The notes beneath the pieces were generated by a model. That model was not told where the DNA came from. It saw only the letters and a program-made list of their open reading frames with translations, and did not search any database. Both the position numbers and the translations under genes were made by a program. 64,000 nt of DNA, taken from contig BLAL01000218.1 in the NCBI GenBank assembly GCA_015698045.1, positions 1,240,001 to 1,304,000 on the forward strand, in the 5' to 3' direction. Shown in pieces: positions 59,611 through 64,000 of the stretch. Source of the DNA: Rhizophagus clarus. Lineage: Eukaryota; Glomeromycota; Glomeromycetes; Glomerales; Glomeraceae. Positions within the stretch are counted from its first letter, which is position 1. Every line of letters starts with the position of its first letter.

Positions 59611-61137
59611 ATGGAACTTGATGAAGAATTTAATATATTTGACGACTGTGATGAATTATTTGATATTAATGATACTGAATTGTGTGCTGAACAAACGGAT
59701 GATAAAAAACACGATAATCTAGTTCGTTGATTTTAATTATGATATTTGTAAATTCGATTCTCGATACTTTTTTCATCATATATAAATTGTTTTATTAATT
59801 AGTTGGACGTCACTGCTAGAGGAGTTGAAGAATTAGATTTGCTAGAAAGCTTGAATTCATTAGAAATTGACAAACCAGATTGGTATGATTTTTAGATATT
59901 ATTATTATTATTTGCTAATTGTCTTGTCCGTTGCAAGATCTAAAATATTTCATTTATTAGTTCAGTCACTTCTGTTATTAAGTACGGTGATTCTCCTAAA
60001 AGACCAGATAACACTGACATTAATGAAGTAAGCAAAGACCATTTGTAATATAAGTGTAATAAAAGTGTAACTATATAGTGCTTTGCTTTTAAATGAATTT
60101 ATTCTTAATAAAAATTTCGTGTAGAATTCTGATGATAATGTTTTTCATCCATCGATCTCTTTATCGCTATACTCGTTGATAATCAACAATTTTACCATCA
60201 ACATGGCGGATACTTGTTCCATCGCAATTAATTCTATAACTCAAGCAATTTGTTTCATATCTAACAGCGAAGAAAATAAGTTTCGCCTTGATATTCATGT
60301 AAATGGTATCACAAAGTACGAAAGATTTGGTAAATTAATTCAAATACAATTACGAAATAATATTAGAAAATGGATTATCCCGGTATATACGTTTATATAA
60401 ATAAATATCTAATTTTCTATAACTTTATAATTAAAAAATTATTTATTAAACAAATAGGTGAGAAGAATTATTGACAAGGATAATATTGAAATTTCTGTTG
60501 ATCCAACAGATGGGGAGATCTATAAATCTAATATGATTTTAGCAACAGTTTCTGTCCATGAAAATTTTTGCAATTTAGAAGCAATGGATGTTATATTTGA
60601 GTAAAATATTTCTTTTAATAATTAAAAATTATTTATCTTTTTTTTTTTTTTAAATCATTTTATTTATTTTTTTTTTTATTTTTATTTTTTATTTTAGAGA
60701 ATTAAAATCGATTGGTTCCGATTTCATTTTTAATTTGATGAATATGAATATAAAACCGCGAGTAATTAAATCAATCCTCTTTATTTCTTTGCTTTGTGCT
60801 TACTATTTCTTTTAAGATAAAAACATAAGTTTTAATACATTTTTTTTTTTTTTATATATATAAAAAGGTTCCTATAGTCATGAATTATCAAACATCAAGG
60901 TATCATTATGACGTACCTATACAACTTACTCTTCGCGAATTTACTATAATTATGCAGAATAAGTTATCAATAGAATTATTATCAGGAAATTTTGAATATA
61001 GATACGCGAATAATGGAATTATTGGAATAAGAGATGAAGAAGATTGGGAAAATTTTAAAGAAGTTATGAAAAGGAATTATGGTTTTAATAGTATTATCAA
61101 TAAAGAAAGAATTGAAATGTGGGTTGGAAAAGATTAA
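59611..61137 (+). CDS. Unknown protein with acidic N-terminus and PB1-like C-terminus
   Basis: Seven exons: 59611-59721, 59803-59882, 59961-60027, 60125-60382, 60458-60600, 60698-60761 and 60868-61137, giving 330 residues with all phases consistent. The first 75 residues are acidic (MELDEEFNIFDDCDELFDIN). The middle contains ICFISNSEENKFRLDIHVNG and KWIIPVRRIIDKDNIEISVD. The last 80 residues start RYHYDVPIQLTLREF and include FEYRYANNGIIGIRDEEDW. This Y-R-Y...G...I-x-I-x-x-E-x-D-W pattern resembles the acidic loop of PB1 domains, which mediate head-to-tail binding. No catalytic motif or membrane segment. The first donor is GTTCGT, a weak site. I am confident that it is a gene, less so about the domain. 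Confidence 0.75.
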
Positions 61138-61660
61138 ATAAATTAGATTTTAATAGTTAACTAAAATTGGCAAATAGTTGGCAAATAGAAATAGCAAAGA
61201 TTTTTATTGCTTTGATTCATTTAATTATATGAAAAACATTATACAGTATGTATATTATATCTCAGCGCCAGATTGTAAGGGGTAAAAAAAAAAATAAAGT
61301 CACAATAATAGAAGTTTGATGCACATATCATATATATTCTGTATTTTACATTATATCAGATTTTGCTTCACAATGAATAAATATAAAAATATAAATTAAA
61401 TAATAATGGCACAATAATAATCGATAAAATATATTATTATTCATTCGAATTCTATTGCACATTGTCTTTTTTCCTCTTCGCATTTATAAAATCCAAAGAA
61501 GATTTCTATAACATATACATTATCTGTACGCCACATCATTCCTAATCAGAAATCTATAAAAAATGTTTCACAAAAAGTAATCACGAAGTCTGATTCATTT
61601 TTTTAATAATTAAAATTAGTCTCAATAAAAAAATCTTATTTTTTTTAAAAAAAGAAATAC
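61138..61660. other. Intergenic spacer
   Basis: AT-rich; contains a GCGCCAGATTGTAAGGGG word near 61,265. Nothing else supported. Confidence 0.4.
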
Positions 61661-62880
61661 CTCTAATGGAATTATCGATTGACTATAAACTAGAAAAATC
61701 TCAAAAGAAGAAAACTGCACCTAAACAAAAATTTGAGAGATGTAATGAATGTAATCGCAAAAAAAATTTCATTCAAGTTATAAAGTAAGAACAATATTTA
61801 TATCAAGTGGAAATAAAATAATTGATGATTTTATAAAATACACATTAATTAATTAAACAATTCCAGAATCATCACTAAAAAAGAGTTAAATGAGGCAAGC
61901 TATTTAAATTATTTGATTTTATTAGCTTAATTATTTAAATTAACATCTTTATTTTATTTATTAGTTAAAAATATTTTATGGTTTTGCTCGTAATTTTGCT
62001 TCTCTAAATCGAACTTGTGTTAATGAATATTATGGAATTACTTACAATCCTATTACTCAAAATTATATGATAATTACAAAATATTGTAATAAAGAAAATT
62101 TAACAAATTACATTGCCAATAATTTTTTAACATGAATTGGGATAATAAGCTAAACAAATTGCATAATATTATAGATGGACTTCTAAATTTACATAAAGCA
62201 AATATCATACACAAAAATTATCATAGTGGACATATCTATCTAAGTAACAATGCAGTGATAGGTGATTTAAGTAAATCTACATTAATACATAATAATGATA
62301 ATGATAATGAAGTTTATGGAATTATTTTTTACATTGCCCCTGAGATTTTTCAAAAACAGAAATATATAAAGCATTAGAAATATATAGTTTTGGTATGATT
62401 ATGTAAGAATTAATGACAGGTAGAAAGCCTTTTTGGGATCAAAATCATGATTTATCCTTTTATTCTCATAGATGTGCCTAAAGGCTATATTGAATTAATG
62501 CAAAAATTTTGGCATTCTGATCCATGTAAACCAACAGCTGCTGATATACAATCAAAAATTGTAATTATTAAAGATCATGAAAAAAAATAATAATCTAAGA
62601 TTATACCATCACTAAATAATGGACCTGTAATAGCAAATCCAGGAGCTATTTATAAAAGTAGATCTTTAAGTGCACTTATTAAAAATTAATAGAATCTTTT
62701 AAAATTAAAAAAAATTCAAAATTTGGTAAATATTAAATTATTATATTATTATTTATTATAATTACATTAAATAATTTTTTATGGATTTCTTTTTCTTGAA
62801 AGAAAAAGAAAAAAAGATAAAAGAAAATTTGAAAGAACTAATTGAAAATAATTATGATTATAATAAAGGTATAATAATTT
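61661..62880 (+). pseudogene. TKL-like kinase copy 8, dead, opposite orientation
   Basis: This is the only cluster kinase on the plus strand. It starts MELSIDYKLEK with a single Cys pair (CNECNRK). The glycine loop and ATP-binding lysine are missing: sequence jumps from FIKYTLIN directly to ITKKELNE. The kinase part resumes with YYGITYNPITQNYM, NWDNKLNKLHNIIDGLLNLH and IIHKNYHSGH. Here the catalytic Asp has become Asn and the metal-binding Asn has become His. VIGDLSKST has lost a residue of the DLG motif. Several stops and frameshifts follow (near 61,790, 62,130, 62,375 and 62,590). A tail-exon relic (DKRKFE) lies near 62,816. It cannot encode an active kinase. Confidence 0.88.
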
Positions 62881-62960
62881 AATTTTTAAATAATTAATTA
62901 TTTAAATTATTTAATTTTAATTTTTTTAGATAATATTTATTTTAGATAAAAAGAGTAAAT

Positions 62961-63189
62961 TTATATACCGTATAGCACTGCATAAGATACTCCAGGTATA
63001 TATCAATTTCACCAATTTAAAAATTGAATTATACCCAAAAGTATTTTGTATGAAATATGGAGAAATTGAACAGAATTAGCTGAATTTTTGCTAAAATTAA
63101 GATTTTTTAACCACATATCATACTTAAGTATATTATCATGAAGATATGTAAAAAAGGGGGTCCCTTATACAGTACTATACGGTATATAA
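62961..63189. mobile_element. 229-bp TIR element
   Basis: TTATATACCGTATAGCACTG at 62961 pairs with CAGTACTATACGGTATATAA ending at 63189, with a second matched block inward (CATAAGATACTCC against GGGGTCCCTTATA). The TA-rich ends fit a Tc1/mariner-type insertion into TA, but the AT-rich flanks prevent proof of a duplication. No coding content. Confidence 0.65.
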
Positions 63190-64000
63190 ATAAAATTATA
63201 GTAAAAGTTAAATATTATTTATTTGAATAATAATAATTATATACAGTAAATTTTTATGTATTTTTTTTTTTATATCATTTTTTTTAATAAATTTACATAT
63301 ACAGTATATTATAAGAAAAAATATATTATTTAATAATAATAAATTAATTTTAAAAGATATAAATAAAAAAGTAATAATATTATAGTATTATAATAAATTA
63401 ATTTTATTTTAATATTAAATTTTAATCTAGTTAATTTATAATAAATTTATTTTTAATTTTAAAATTAAAAATATCTTATTTATTTAATATTTTTTAAAAA
63501 TATAAAATTAATTAATTTTTTATATTTTTTAATATTATATAATTTATATATACATATATATTTAAATAAAAAAAAATAAAATACATTTTAATAATCAATA
63601 ACAACAATTAATTTAATTTTTAATTATAACTTGCAATTATAATGATTTTAAATAAAATTTTAGTTAATTATATTACAAATAATTATTAATGATTATTAAT
63701 AATTATTATAATGCATTAATATTCAATTTACTTAGCAAAAAGGATATTGATTATTTCACCATTAATAAAAAGACAGGTAAAGTTAATATATAAAAATAAA
63801 AAAATTTTATAAATATTAAATTTGAGATTAAGAATTTAACTTCTTATTTTTAATATTTCTAATATTTAATTCCATGCATGTATTATTAATATAAATAATT
63901 CTTTATACTGTTAAGCATTTTATTTAGTATATAATTTGATTTAAAATTTTTATATAATAGTTATTGTGTCAGTCAGACAAGATCATGCTACTATTATACT
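63190..64000. other. Very AT-rich terminal sequence
   Basis: Almost only A and T. No frame, repeat with clear period or structured element that I can support. Confidence 0.5.

Overview
The window looks like nuclear DNA of an arbuscular mycorrhizal fungus (Glomeromycotina, most likely Rhizophagus or a close relative). This is an inference from its extreme AT content, its short GT-AG introns, a tandem cluster of TKL-like kinase genes with the GGFSKIYKATW and DLGLSK signatures, a coiled-coil fragment of the EIELLKQRIANLEAENVELK type, and its LINE and Polinton-type polymerase remains. No ribosomal RNA or convincing tRNA gene was seen.

Positions 1-20.7 kb are a repeat-rich accessory block. It holds a 119-bp poly(A) retroposon with a perfect 15-bp target-site duplication (754-872), a LINE fragment (1566-2775) abutting a decayed family-B DNA polymerase gene (2776-6571, minus strand), and a 363-bp near-perfect palindrome (6641-7003). 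Several degenerate tandem arrays follow (7.3-11.1 kb). From 12.2 to 14.6 kb lies a periodic array of donor-like and acceptor-like sites on the minus strand. At 15.1-16.4 kb a coding relic has been hit by a nest of small DNA transposons. Fragments of coiled-coil and unknown genes lie at 17 kb.

Positions 20.7-27 kb are a conserved housekeeping island: a GOLPH3/Vps74-type Golgi protein (plus strand, 3 exons), the E1-beta subunit of branched-chain 2-oxo acid dehydrogenase (minus strand, 9 exons), and a 10-exon gene of unknown function with a putative Ig-like segment and a candidate 9-nt microexon. A poly(A)-tailed retroposed insertion with an 11-bp duplication follows (27073-27346).

Positions 28.8-54.5 kb hold seven kinase genes, all on the minus strand and all built the same way: a short N-terminal exon carrying the glycine loop, one large kinase exon, then a C-terminal tail made of three or four tiny phase-1/phase-1 exons. 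Four appear fully intact (38.7, 44.0, 50.5 and 52.7 kb). One has a tail shortened by a recent insertion (47.5 kb), one has a nonsense codon (31.5 kb) and one has frameshifts (28.8 kb). Further kinase relics lie at 41.2, 56.2 and 61.7-62.9 kb. An ABCG half-transporter gene (35.7-38.0 kb, 5 exons) sits inside the cluster.

Positions 55-64 kb contain small TIR elements, a 2-exon zinc-ribbon protein gene (57.3-58.0 kb), a 7-exon gene of unknown function with a PB1-like C-terminus (59.6-61.1 kb), a dead kinase copy and AT-rich sequence. The housekeeping genes do not form an operon or a shared pathway. The main biological themes are birth, decay and sequence homogenisation in the kinase family, and layered transposon activity.
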